From the NCBI RefSeq assembly GCF_013391415.1, contig NZ_JACAXB010000016.1, positions 124,001 through 188,000 of the forward strand: a stretch of 64,000 nucleotides of DNA. The letters are read 5' to 3'. Of this stretch, positions 55,911-64,000 are shown piece by piece. The stretch's first letter is position 1. Every line of letters starts with the position of its first letter. The notes below the pieces were generated by a model that was given only the letters and a program-made list of their open reading frames with translations, searched no databases and was not told the origin of the DNA. The stretch comes from Aquitalea sp. LB_tupeE (lineage in GTDB: Bacteria > Pseudomonadota > Gammaproteobacteria > Burkholderiales > Chromobacteriaceae). The position numbers and the translations under genes were made by a program.

Positions 55911-57857
55911 ATGGGAGAAACCGTGTTCTCATCTGGCAAATCTGCGCAGCCCTGGCTGACACGGGCGAAACAAGCTCTGTGGCAAGCCCTGTCATTATCG
56001 CTGCTGACATGGTTGTCGGCCTGTTTGCCGTATTCGGTGGACTTCGGCAGGCTGGCTCCTCCCTTGTGGCTGCCCGCTGGTTTCTGTCTGGCGCAAGCCA
56101 TGTTGAGGGGATGGTCTTGCTGGCCCGGTTTACTGCTGGGTCTGTGTCTGGGTCAGGCATGGTTGTTGCCGCAGCATGCGGTGCTGGGGCTGGGCATTGC
56201 TGCCGGGCAGACCATGGCCAGCTTGCTGGCCGGGTATTTTCTGCGTGCGCGTAGCAGTCAGGTGCTGCCACTTCACCGCTTGAGTGGTGTGCTGCTGTTT
56301 TTGTGGTGTGGCGTATTGGCCAATACCCTGCTGGCCAATCTGCCGGCCTATCTGTTCATGCCTGCCGCCTTGTTGCCTGCCGGTGTATCGCACTGGCAGT
56401 GGCTGTTTTCCCGCTGGCTGGGCGAGGTCAATGGCATCCTGACACTGACCCCTGCCTTGCTGTTCCTGTGTCATGCCCCCTATCGACAACAGCGGCTCAA
56501 TCCCGCTGGCTGGCTGGAAACCGCCTTGCTCTGTCTGAGTACCCTTAGCCTTGCGTTGGTGGAGTTCATCTGGGCTGATTTCCGCCATGGGGTGGCGGCA
56601 TCGCTGTGGCCATTGTTTCTGATTGCCTTGATGTGGGTGGCATTTCGATGCCGTCTGGCATTGGCGTACTGCCTGCACGCAGCAGTGGTGGTGTTGGCCT
56701 TTGTCGGCGTGCTGCTGCATAACGGCGCGGCCTACCAGGACTCCGGGCTCAGCGGCATTGCTGCTGCCGGCATGCTGTTACTGGTGCAGTCGCTGGGTCT
56801 GCTGGTGTTTGGTGCGCTGGTGGCCGAACGGCGTCATGCCGAAGACTGGCTGCGTCGTGCCAACCAGACGCTGGAAGCCAAGGTGGCCGAGCGTACCCGG
56901 CAACTGGCCCAAAGCGAGGCACGCTTGAAGCTGATGGCAGATGCTTCTCCCTTCCCACTGGTCATGAGTCATCTGGACGGTGGCGCGCTGATTTATGCCA
57001 ATGCCCAGGCCGAAAGCCTGTTCCAGTGCCCGCTCAATGCGACGGGACGCCGGGTGCAGGATTTCTATATCGACCAGGAAGCACGCAAGCAGGTGTCGCG
57101 CCTGCTGCATGGCGAGGGGGCGGTGCGCGATCATGAAGTCCGCCTGCACGATGCGCATGGCCGTCAGTTCTGGGCACTGATTTCCTGTTCGCTGGTGCAT
57201 AGCGATCAGTCGCTCTACGTCATCAGTGGTATCAATGACATCAGCGAGCGCAAGCGACTGGAACACAGCCTGCACGAGGCAAATGATGCCTTGCGCCAAC
57301 ATGTGGCGGAAATCGAGTCCATGCATGTCGGCCTGCGCGAGCAGGTACGGCGTGACCCGCTGACCGGTCTGTTCAACCGTCGATATCTGGATGAAATCCT
57401 GCCGCGCCTGCTGGCGCACATGCTGGCACTGAATGGTACGGTGGCGGTGATGATGGTGGATGCCGATCATTTCAAACGCATCAATGACAACCACGGCCAC
57501 CCATGTGGGGATGCAGTGCTGGCAACGCTGGGTGCCTTCTTGCGCGACCGCTTCCGCAGTGGCGACGTGGTATGCCGCTATGGTGGCGAGGAGTTTTGCA
57601 TCCTGATGCCTGGGATGGCGCTGGACGTGGCTTGTGAAAAGGCCGAACAACTCTGTGCGGATGTGCGGCAATTGCTTATCCAGGCGCTGGGGCAGCGTTT
57701 GCACATTACCCTGTCCATCGGCCTGTCGGTTTGCCCGCTGCATGGGGAGGATCCGGCTAGCCTGATACAAGCTGCGGATGCCGCCTTGTACCAGGCCAAG
57801 GCACAAGGCCGCGACCGGGTGTGCCTGGCGGGCTCCAGTCAGCCCGCCCTGTTTTGA
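55911..57857 (+). CDS. MASE1-PAS-GGDEF diguanylate cyclase
   Basis: 648-residue membrane protein. Residues about 20-315 form a MASE1-type sensor with eight or so helices (SVDFGRLAPPLWLPAGFCLAQAMLRG is typical); a short coiled coil follows (ANQTLEAKVAERTRQLAQSEARLK), then PAS (about 350-465) and GGDEF (about 480-640; RYGGEEFCIL, DADHFKRINDNHGHPCGD). RDPLTGLFNRR precedes. Probably makes c-di-GMP in response to an unknown signal. The ATG at 55911 begins the hydrophilic tail; its ribosome site is weak. Confidence 0.85.
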   Translation: MGETVFSSGKSAQPWLTRAKQALWQALSLSLLTWLSACLPYSVDFGRLAPPLWLPAGFCLAQAMLRGWSCWPGLLLGLCLGQAWLLPQHAVLGLGIAAGQTMASLLAGYFLRARSSQVLPLHRLSGVLLFLWCGVLANTLLANLPAYLFMPAALLPAGVSHWQWLFSRWLGEVNGILTLTPALLFLCHAPYRQQRLNPAGWLETALLCLSTLSLALVEFIWADFRHGVAASLWPLFLIALMWVAFRCRLALAYCLHAAVVVLAFVGVLLHNGAAYQDSGLSGIAAAGMLLLVQSLGLLVFGALVAERRHAEDWLRRANQTLEAKVAERTRQLAQSEARLKLMADASPFPLVMSHLDGGALIYANAQAESLFQCPLNATGRRVQDFYIDQEARKQVSRLLHGEGAVRDHEVRLHDAHGRQFWALISCSLVHSDQSLYVISGINDISERKRLEHSLHEANDALRQHVAEIESMHVGLREQVRRDPLTGLFNRRYLDEILPRLLAHMLALNGTVAVMMVDADHFKRINDNHGHPCGDAVLATLGAFLRDRFRSGDVVCRYGGEEFCILMPGMALDVACEKAEQLCADVRQLLIQALGQRLHITLSIGLSVCPLHGEDPASLIQAADAALYQAKAQGRDRVCLAGSSQPALF

Positions 57858-58445
57858 GCCAGCTGTTGTTTGACGCCCATTTCCAGCCACCAGGCCATGC
57901 ACCCGCACAACAGCAAGTGCCAGGCATAGCGCCGGGCATCATCGCGTGCAGCACCCGGTAAGACCCGGTGCCAGTCCGTATTGCCCTAACAACAGGCCGT
58001 AAACCGCCCCGCCAAATGCCAGTACTGCGTGTTGCCCGGCGGGCAGCGTGGAGGCGGGCATCATATTGGCCAGCAGCAGGCTGAAAACCCAGAACTGCAT
58101 GCCCTTGTGCAAGCCGCGTCGCGAGGCCATGGCCATGACCAGCAACATGCCGGCCAGTACGGGCAGCATCAGCCTGGCCTTGCCGATAGAGGCCTGGCCG
58201 AGCCATTGCATGGCTGGGAGGCCAAATACGGAGTACATACTCAGGCGCTTGGCCAACAGCACGATCATCATCGAATAGGCGGCACTCAGCGTGAACGGAA
58301 AAATCCAGCTGGCGGGTTGATCGCTGAGGGCAAACAGCATGGCCGGGACAAACAGCAGCGTGCTGGTGCTCAACGCGTGCAGTAGCCGGAACCGTACATG
58401 GCGAATGGTGGCAAGGCCGCGCAGGGCCAGGCGTGGATAGCTCAT
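57839..58445 (-). pseudogene. Membrane protein gene with a single-base frameshift, unknown family
   Basis: From the ATG at 58445 (MSYPRLALRGLATIRHVRF) the frame encodes about six hydrophobic segments and then stops after GLAPGLTGCCTR near 57939. Removing one G from the GGG run near 57970 gives ...GQYGLAPVLPGAARDDARRYAWHLLLCGCMAWWLE... continuing to a natural stop at 57839 and an ordinary length of about 200 residues. Either the gene is broken or the run is a sequencing error. The rebuilt protein is a multi-pass membrane protein of no family I can name. It overlaps the end of the MASE1 cyclase gene. Confidence 0.6.
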
Positions 58446-58563
58446 CAAGACTGTCCCGCAGGTGGGTGAGATGGTGACTGTTCCATCATAGGCAAGCCTG
58501 GGCACCGGGTCATGGCCGGGAGGTAGCCATGCCGGCGGCCGGGGGGCGTGCTAACATTTCGCC

Positions 58564-59280
58564 ATGGAACTCTACAGATTATTGCAACAGCAGGGCTTCG
58601 GCAGCCGCAAGGAATGCCGCAAGCTGGTGGAATACGGTTTGGTGGAAATCAATGGCGAAGTGGCCGAGGACTACCGCCAGGAATGGTCGTCCACCGACAT
58701 CGAAGAACTGGTGGTCGATGGCGAACCGTGGCCATTGCTGGATGGCGCCATTTATATCCTGCTGCACAAGCCGGATGGCTACGAAACCTCGCACAAGCCC
58801 ATGCACCATCCCAGTGTGTATACCTTGCTGCCCTGGCAGTTCGGCAATCTGGACATTTCAGCTGTAGGGCGACTGGATGTCGACACGACCGGCCTGCTGC
58901 TGCTGACCAATGACGGCCAGTTTGTGCATGCACTCAGTTCGCCCAGGCGCCATGTGCCCAAGTGCTATGAAGTCACGCTCAAGCATCCGGTGGTGGATGA
59001 TCTGGTCCGGCATCTGCTGGCCGGGGTGTTTCTCAAGGATGACAACGAAAAGATTGCGGCAGACCAGGTCGAGGTTGTCGATGAAATCACCATCCGCATG
59101 ACCATCACCCAGGGCAAATATCATCAGGTGAAGCGCATGGTGGCCGCCGCCGGTAACCGGGTGATGGATCTGCACCGCTTGAGTGTAGGGGCTGTGCAGT
59201 TAGGCGATCTGGATGAGGGGCAGTGGCGCTATCTGGAGGCAGATGAACTGGCCAGTTTCGGGTTTGGCCCAGCGAAATAA
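58564..59280 (+). CDS. rsuA: 16S rRNA pseudouridine synthase, RsuA-like
   Basis: 238 residues: S4-like RNA-binding domain (1-60; LLQQQGFGSRKECRKLVEYGLVEINGE) and RsuA/RluB/E/F catalytic domain (from about 65) with catalytic Asp in GRLDVDTTGLLLLTNDG and KCYEVTLKHP. The order and length match RsuA, which modifies U516 of 16S rRNA; RluE-type activity is an alternative. The ATG at 58564 is the first. Its ribosome site is not strong. Confidence 0.85.
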   Translation: MELYRLLQQQGFGSRKECRKLVEYGLVEINGEVAEDYRQEWSSTDIEELVVDGEPWPLLDGAIYILLHKPDGYETSHKPMHHPSVYTLLPWQFGNLDISAVGRLDVDTTGLLLLTNDGQFVHALSSPRRHVPKCYEVTLKHPVVDDLVRHLLAGVFLKDDNEKIAADQVEVVDEITIRMTITQGKYHQVKRMVAAAGNRVMDLHRLSVGAVQLGDLDEGQWRYLEADELASFGFGPAK

Positions 59281-59297
59281 GACAGCGGCGAGCGCGT

Positions 59298-59633
59298 TTA
59301 CAGAAGCTGGTGCAGCTTTTGCATGGCTTCGTGCATGCCGCTGACGCTCTCGATATGGGTATAGCCAAGGCTGCGCAAGCGGGCGGCGGCCAGTTTGGCA
59401 CGCTCGCCGGTGCGGCAATACAGGGTGAACGGTGTTTCCGGTGTCGGAATGGTGCTGGCCGCCTGTTGTTCCAGCTGCTCCAGCGGGAGTGAGCGTGCAC
59501 CGGGAATGTGCTCTGCATGAAACTCCTCGCTTGAGCTGACATCAATCACCAGTCGGCTGGATCCGTTCAGCAAGCGGTGTGCAAATGCCGCAGCGGTAAC
59601 ACCACCAAGCAGTGCGCCAAATAGATGTTTCAT
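59298..59633 (-). CDS. Rhodanese-domain protein with N-terminal membrane/signal segment
   Basis: 111 residues. Residues 1-20 (MKHLFGALLGGVTAAAFAHR) are a short hydrophobic signal or anchor; the single rhodanese domain follows (VIDVSSSEEFHAEHIPGARSLPLEQL) with active Cys in LYCRTGERAKLAAARL. It resembles PspE-type thiosulfate sulfurtransferases. Convergent with rsuA. It may act in the envelope on persulfide transfer. Confidence 0.85.
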   Translation of the reverse strand: MKHLFGALLGGVTAAAFAHRLLNGSSRLVIDVSSSEEFHAEHIPGARSLPLEQLEQQAASTIPTPETPFTLYCRTGERAKLAAARLRSLGYTHIESVSGMHEAMQKLHQLL

Positions 59634-60333
59634 GATCTTGCCTGTCTCCTGAGTGTGCTATCTGAACAGCAGGCACGTTTTTATCCCATGTTTCAGTTTT
59701 GCATGCCTTTGCCATAACGCGCATTGTGGCAACTACCTAGTAATACTTTATTTCGAACGTCTGTTTGCGTCCTGCCTGCCATAAGCCGATTGCAGCGTCC
59801 GGCTTGTCTTCCGAGTCACCTTCCGAGTCACCTTCCGAGTCATTCACCTACTTTCTGTTTTCTTCCCATGGTCACATTTGTCACGATGGGCCATGCGGGC
59901 CTGTTGCCCTTGCTTGACTTATTTGGCACCTGCTTCCCCGGTTAATTGCCTGCTGCAGGAGGGAGTAATGGAAAATACCGGTATTGCAGCTACTGATTGG
60001 CGGTTGGGTTTTGTCGAATATTCCTAATGAAAAAATCTATCATGTTTCATTATGTAATTTATTTAATGATATACATGAATTATTTACGTAAATTACGGAT
60101 TTTTATTGATGTAACGGGTATGCCATGCCAAACCGACTAGCGACGGAATGGGCGCTGAGCCACAGCGTCTGGCATGTCCGGTCAACAACAGGCAGCGGGG
60201 GAAGTGAGGAGTCGGAAAATTCGTGTGTTCAATCAGAAATGCAATCTTGTCCTGAGAGGGGGAGAAAAATAGCTTCTCACAAGTCAGCGTAACTCACTGG
60301 ATGCTGTCCCATTTTCTGAGGAGATGCCCCGTC
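59634..60333. other. Intergenic region upstream of dps, with AT-rich core
   Basis: About 700 bases without a convincing gene. 60000-60120 is strikingly AT-rich, with the 12-bp palindrome ATTTACGTAAAT at 60082-60093. A tandem repeat occurs at 59809-59844. It likely carries the dps promoter and regulatory sites. Confidence 0.45.
59809..59844. repeat. Three 12-bp tandem repeats
   Basis: TTCCGAGTCACC at 59809, 59821 and (ending TT) 59833. They would encode SHLP repeats in one frame, but that frame has no supported gene. A small unstable array. Confidence 0.75.
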
Positions 60334-60858
60334 ATGACCCAAGCAACACCCACCCCGACCCTGCATGCCCATCCCGATGCCGCCTTGCATACCCCTACCG
60401 ATCTGGGTTCAGCTGCTTCCCGCGATATCAGCGCCGCTTTGAACGGCCTGCTGGCAGACGCCTTTGCGCTTTATCTGAAAACCAAGAATTTCCACTGGCA
60501 TGTCAGCGGGCCGCATTTTCGTGATTACCATTTGCTGCTGGACGAACAGGGCGATCAGCTGTATGCCATGACCGATCCGCTGGCAGAGCGGGTGCGCAAG
60601 GTGGGTGGCACCACATTGCGTTCGATAGGCCATATTGCCCGCCAGCAACGCGTCAAGGACAACGATGCCGTTTATGTCACACCGGAAGATATGCTCGCGG
60701 AACTGCGTGAGGACAACGCAGCTCTGGCAGCAAGGCTGCGTGAAGCACATGGCGTCTGCGAGGAGCATCGTGATATTGCTGCGGCAAGCCTGATTGAAAA
60801 CTGGATAGACGAGACCGAGCGGCGGTGCTGGTTCCTGTTTGAGGCCGGGCGACGTTAA
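60334..60858 (+). CDS. dps: Dps-family ferritin-like DNA-protecting protein
   Basis: 174-residue subunit of the 12-mer iron-storage protein. Ferroxidase ligands at the dimer interface are present: His54, His66, Asp70, Asp81 and Glu85 within KNFHWHVSGPHFRDYHLLLDE and DPLAERVRKVGG. The N-terminal 25 residues (MTQATPTPTLHAHPDAALHT) are flexible and low-complexity, a little unlike the lysine-rich E. coli tail. GAGGAG precedes the ATG at 60334. Protects against peroxide and starvation. Confidence 0.92.
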   Translation: MTQATPTPTLHAHPDAALHTPTDLGSAASRDISAALNGLLADAFALYLKTKNFHWHVSGPHFRDYHLLLDEQGDQLYAMTDPLAERVRKVGGTTLRSIGHIARQQRVKDNDAVYVTPEDMLAELREDNAALAARLREAHGVCEEHRDIAAASLIENWIDETERRCWFLFEAGRR

Positions 60859-60876
60859 CCGCGAAGGCCGAATGAA

Positions 60877-60898
60877 AAACAGCCCGTCAGGGCTGTTT
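60877..60898 (+). terminator. Hairpin after dps
   Basis: Stem AAACAGCCC / GGGCTGTTT with loop GTCA, 18 bases after the dps stop. It is followed by CAGATTATTAGCC, the same junction box as the left end of repeat copy A. Confidence 0.75.
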
Positions 60899-61083
60899 CA
60901 GATTATTAGCCGGATTCCCGTGATTTCCGCCTGGCAAGCGAAGCTGCCTTGTCAGACTTCCTTCAACTTCTGCAATTGCTGCACTCTTCATCAACTGGCA
61001 GTGGAAAGGTGGTAGTGCGGGAGGGATGGTCAGTCCCTGAAATCGAACAGCTGGCAGTAGGGCCAGGCTTTGCCTGGCCCTGT
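60899..61083 (+). repeat. Possible diverged relative of the 174-nt repeat
   Basis: It shares with copy A the start CAGATTATT-GC directly after a hairpin and, at 61059-61081, a hairpin AGGGCCAGGC-TTT-GCCTGGCCCT placed like the third hairpin of the repeat but with different paired bases, followed by CAATC. The middle is not similar. Homology is tentative. Confidence 0.35.
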
Positions 61084-61115
61084 TCAATCAAGTTGAAAGC
61101 CCCACAGCAAACAAG

Positions 61116-62549
61116 TCAGTGAGGGTGCTTTTCTTCCACCATGCGGTCCAGTAATTGCAAGACCTGGGCGCTATCCTGTTCCATTACCCGCATGTACTGG
61201 ATGATGGCGTCTTCGTCCAGTGCCTGCTTGTTGCTGGCGGTAGCCAGTGCCAGTCCAACACCCTTGCCGACACGGTCATCCGCTTGAGCCAGCTGAGCAT
61301 GAGCACGGGTCATGCCGAAGCTGTTCTGGCCTTCGCCCAGGCACCAGGATGTCAGTTCATTGCCCTGTGGCAGGCCGGCATTCTCTTCAATGGCGTGGTA
61401 GGCCATTTGCTTGTACATGACATGGCCGACTTTTTGCAGTGATACCTGCGACATGTCGCGCACCCGTTGTACTTGCCCCAGTACGGTATCGGACTGTTCG
61501 GCCAGGGTGGCAAATCGCTGGTGGAAGGTTTCCACCGAAGCCTTGACTTCGGCCGCTACCGTGCCTGCTTCACTGGCGCGGGCATGCATGTCGCTGATAC
61601 GGCTGGACAGGCTGCCCAGCACCGACTGTACCCGGTGCGCGGTATCCTTGCTGCGTTCGGCCAGTTTACGCACCTCATCAGCCACCACAGCAAAGCCGCG
61701 GCCCATTTCGCCGGCGCGCGCGGCTTCGATGGCGGCATTCAAGGCCAGCAGATTGGTTTGGTCGGCAATGGCCGAAATAGCGGCCAGCGAGGACTCAATG
61801 CCAGTCCACTCCTGGGCAAGCGCAGTGCTGGCTTCGTTCATGCTGACCACGCTGCCGGCAATCGTATCCATGTGGCCGCTCAGCAGGGTGGCACTCTCCA
61901 GGCTGTCGCGCGAGGTACTGGCTGTATCGCAGGTAATACCGGACACCTGGTCCATGGCGGTGCTGATCTGGGTGAGGTCATTCTGATTGCTGGCCAGGTT
62001 GTTACGCAGATATGGGTTGTTCAGCGCTGCCAGCTGGGAAGACAGGTGGTTCTTGCGGATATAGCCGTCGTTGTCCGCCATGGCCTGAATGGCGCTGTCC
62101 ACATTCTGCAGTGATTCGGCAAACATGCCTGGCAGGCCCTGGCTGAGCGGGCGTCTGCTGTAGTCGTTTTCGCTCACCCGGCGAAAGCTGGTGTTGATTT
62201 CCTTGAAGTAGGTTTCCACCAGGTCAAGAAAGTCGTTCAGCTCCCAGGCGACCAGGCCGACTTCACCCATGTCGCGGGTGCGTGAGGCACGGTGGTGCAG
62301 TTCTCCGTCACAGGCATAGCCCAATTGTTCGTGCAGGGTGTTCAGCACGGCAAATATGCGTCCACTGCCCAGCCAGATCAGGCCTGATAGCAGTAACGAC
62401 AACAAAACCAGAAAAATTTCCACAGCCAGACGCCAGCTGTCAGGCAGCAGTAGCGAGGCCAGCACGGTGCAGATGGTAAGTACATTGAAACCAAGCAGCC
62501 AGAAGCCCAGCCGGGTTCGCAAGAAGGGGGAGCTAGAGCGACGGGCCAT
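61116..62549 (-). CDS. Methyl-accepting chemotaxis protein with CZB-like C-terminus
   Basis: 477 residues. Two close membrane segments (about 12-33 and 42-62) with only a short outside loop, so sensing is cytoplasmic; no periplasmic domain. The signalling tip is conserved ([39 protein letters not shown]). The C-terminal 110 residues recall the zinc-binding CZB domain ([20 protein letters not shown], and AHAQL) but with irregular spacing. The start ATG overlaps the PAS-gene stop by one base. Confidence 0.85.
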   Translation of the reverse strand: MARRSSSPFLRTRLGFWLLGFNVLTICTVLASLLLPDSWRLAVEIFLVLLSLLLSGLIWLGSGRIFAVLNTLHEQLGYACDGELHHRASRTRDMGEVGLVAWELNDFLDLVETYFKEINTSFRRVSENDYSRRPLSQGLPGMFAESLQNVDSAIQAMADNDGYIRKNHLSSQLAALNNPYLRNNLASNQNDLTQISTAMDQVSGITCDTASTSRDSLESATLLSGHMDTIAGSVVSMNEASTALAQEWTGIESSLAAISAIADQTNLLALNAAIEAARAGEMGRGFAVVADEVRKLAERSKDTAHRVQSVLGSLSSRISDMHARASEAGTVAAEVKASVETFHQRFATLAEQSDTVLGQVQRVRDMSQVSLQKVGHVMYKQMAYHAIEENAGLPQGNELTSWCLGEGQNSFGMTRAHAQLAQADDRVGKGVGLALATASNKQALDEDAIIQYMRVMEQDSAQVLQLLDRMVEEKHPH

Positions 62550-63103
62550 TAGGCAGACCTCCCGGTGGAAAGGTGAGCGTCCAGCAAGGAAAGCACAAAG
62601 CTTTCATAGCTATGGCCTTGCTTGTCCAGTTCGGCCAGCAGCCATTCCATGGACGCATCCGGCGCGCTGGCCTTGTTCAGGGTACTTTCCAGCTGACACA
62701 TGCGTGCATAAATGGGAATGACGGTTTCCACCGCATGCCGGCCCGGCGGACGCCGAACCGAGAAATATCCTTCCAGTTTGTTCTTGCTGTCGTAATCGGG
62801 TGTGACATTGGCCAGCACCCAGTAGTAATTGCCACTGGCGGTGTAGTTTTTGACTACACCAAAAAATTCGCGGCCGGCCTGCAGGGTTTTCCACATCAGC
62901 CGGTAGACGCCGCGTGGCATGTCCGGGTGGCGAATCAGATTATGTGGTTTACCCAGTAGCTCGCTTTCCGGGTACTCGGCCAGCTGCATGAATACGCGGT
63001 TTGCATAGGTAATGTGGCCGGTGCTGTCGGTCTTGGTGACAATCAGCTCATCTTCCTTCAATTGCACTTCCCGGCTTTGGGATGGGTGAATCTGGCTCGC
63101 CAT
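62549..63103 (-). CDS. PAS-domain protein, Aer-like sensor
   Basis: 184 residues. PAS/PAC domain at about 15-125 with [52 protein letters not shown] and [23 protein letters not shown], very similar to the FAD-binding PAS of Aer aerotaxis receptors. The domain ends with about 60 residues and no membrane helix. TAATG overlap with the chemoreceptor gene suggests that sensor and transducer are made as two proteins. The ATG at 63103 has GGAAG upstream; ATG 63118 is an alternative. Confidence 0.85.
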   Translation of the reverse strand: MASQIHPSQSREVQLKEDELIVTKTDSTGHITYANRVFMQLAEYPESELLGKPHNLIRHPDMPRGVYRLMWKTLQAGREFFGVVKNYTASGNYYWVLANVTPDYDSKNKLEGYFSVRRPPGRHAVETVIPIYARMCQLESTLNKASAPDASMEWLLAELDKQGHSYESFVLSLLDAHLSTGRSA

Positions 63104-63240
63104 GGTGGGCTTCCGCATTGATATCCGTGGTGGATATGTCGATTAAGTAGAGTTCTTGGTAACTTTACTTAGTCATGCCGAAATTTTTCATGATAGCGAT
63201 CAGGTTTTTCCAATCTTTTGACCCGAAAGTACTTCTCTGG

Positions 63241-63921
63241 CTAAAGATCAGCCCACATGCGCAGCAGGTTGTGATAGCTGGCCGTCAGAGTGACCAGCTC
63301 CTTGGTGTCACCGTGCTGCTGACGCAGCTGCGAAATGGCCATGTCCATATCGAATAGCAGGCTGCGTTTGGCGTCGTCCCGGATCATGCTTTGGGTCCAG
63401 AAAAAAGAAGCAATGCGCGCGCCGCGCGTAACCGGCTCTACCCGGTGCAGGCTGGTGGAAGGGTAGAGCACCATATCGCCGCCGGGCAGTTTCACGCTGT
63501 GCAGGCCATAGGTATCTTCCACTACCAGTTCGCCGCCGTCGTATTCATCCGGTTGGCTGAAGAACAGGGTGCAGGAGACATCGGTGCGTACCCAGCTTTG
63601 GTCAAAGGGGTGGCTACGTACTGCATTGTCCACATGATTGCCAAAGTCCATGCCACCCTGATAGCAGTTGAACAGCGGGGGGAACACGGTTTTGGGCAGG
63701 GCTGCCGAAAAAAACAGGGCATTGCGTTTGAGCGCTGCTTCCACCATGGCTTGCAGCTCGCGGGCAATGTCCAGATGCTGGGGCAGTTGCAGATTGCGTT
63801 TGACCTGGGCGGACTGGCTGCCCGCCGTGATGCGACCATCGGCCCAGTCGGCCTGGGCCAGCAGCATGCGGCCATGGGCCAGCTCTTCGGGGGTAAGAAC
63901 GTCGGGGATATGCAGCAGCAT
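63241..63921 (-). CDS. piuC: PiuC-type Fe(II)/2-oxoglutarate dioxygenase (PKHD hydroxylase)
   Basis: 226-residue hydroxylase of the PKHD family (YbiX/PiuC). The iron-binding HxD is in DFGNHVDNA and the distal His in [19 protein letters not shown], with the conserved Arg in the latter. Members sit beside TonB-dependent siderophore receptors and are iron-regulated; here the upstream terminator shows a leftward gene entering from outside the window. The ATG at 63921 is the first. Confidence 0.9.
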   Translation of the reverse strand: MLLHIPDVLTPEELAHGRMLLAQADWADGRITAGSQSAQVKRNLQLPQHLDIARELQAMVEAALKRNALFFSAALPKTVFPPLFNCYQGGMDFGNHVDNAVRSHPFDQSWVRTDVSCTLFFSQPDEYDGGELVVEDTYGLHSVKLPGGDMVLYPSTSLHRVEPVTRGARIASFFWTQSMIRDDAKRSLLFDMDMAISQLRQQHGDTKELVTLTASYHNLLRMWADL

Positions 63922-63956
63922 GGGTTGGACTCCGTGTATACCGGGTAGGGTCGGGT

Positions 63957-63994
63957 AAAAAAAGCGCCAGCCGCCGTCATGCGTGGCTGGCGCT
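63957..63994 (-). terminator. Terminator of a leftward gene beyond the window
   Basis: On the minus strand, stem AGCGCCAGCC / GGCTGGCGCT is followed by TTTTTTT. It closes an incoming transcript just upstream of piuC. Confidence 0.85.
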
Positions 63995-64000
63995 GGGGCT

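Noticed and set aside
59724-59945. Open frame with SHLPSHLPSH repeats
   Set aside because: It comes from the 12-bp tandem array and has neither a ribosome site nor a recognisable protein.

Overview
The window looks like chromosomal DNA of a GC-rich betaproteobacterium. The gene content (H-NOX with kinase, HD-GYP and GGDEF enzymes, MocR, YaeQ, RhlE, DUF2145, PiuC, cobalamin-dependent MetH) and coding style fit the order Neisseriales, family Chromobacteriaceae (Chromobacterium/Aquitalea/Vogesella type). That placement is inference from family resemblance; there is no rRNA gene here to confirm it. A perfect 16-bp parS site at 33512-33527 suggests the segment lies in the origin-proximal part of the chromosome. 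No tRNA, rRNA, CRISPR array, insertion sequence or prophage was seen.

Layout. 1-5060 is a leftward block: LysE exporter (cut by the window edge), secreted peroxiredoxin, DeoR/GlpR-like repressor, MOSC protein, FAD oxidoreductase and a MocR regulator, the last divergent from the benE-type transporter (5175-6437). 6489-9591 is an AT-rich island with two tandem FimH-like adhesin paralogues and a long non-coding stretch. 9592-17241 holds an Xaa-Pro peptidase, a CBS protein, a divergent Lrp/DMT-exporter pair, a DUF2145 pair and an AraC regulator. 17460-22823 is a polyamine locus: structured leader, short ORF, PotABCD-type importer and an acetylpolyamine deacetylase. 22863-26045 has an FMN glutamate-synthase-like enzyme and a DMT exporter. 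26060-29557 is an EnvZ/OmpR-type system divergent from three small secreted proteins, one built from three exact 40-residue four-cysteine repeats. 29789-34328 holds quinone reductase, H-NOX plus hybrid kinase, YqiA esterase and a solute-binding protein. 34447-38160 is metH. 38148-48796 is mixed housekeeping and signalling (GGDEF, YdcH, ABC exporter, rRNA methyltransferase, HD-GYP, MFS, esterase, metallopeptidase, GNAT, Lrp/LysE pair). 48909-54639 carries a CMD-family protein, PaiB, YaeQ, a LprI-MliC lysozyme-inhibitor fusion, RhlE, a solute-binding protein and TetR. 54819-64000 has two more GGDEF proteins, a frameshifted membrane gene, RsuA, rhodanese, Dps, a PAS/chemoreceptor pair and PiuC.

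The most unusual sequence feature is a 174-nt structured repeat present in three equal-length copies (11037-11210, 13751-13924, 29604-29777). Each lies in the same orientation directly behind a terminator-like hairpin after a plus-strand gene, and two copies have a matching hairpin on the far side as well. A fourth, strongly diverged relative may follow dps. Other points of interest are the polyamine leader, the 12-cysteine repeat protein, a 24-bp palindrome between tetR and a diguanylate cyclase gene, a long inverted repeat between the Lrp and DMT genes, the perfect parS, and a metH terminator that lies inside the coding sequence of the converging gene.
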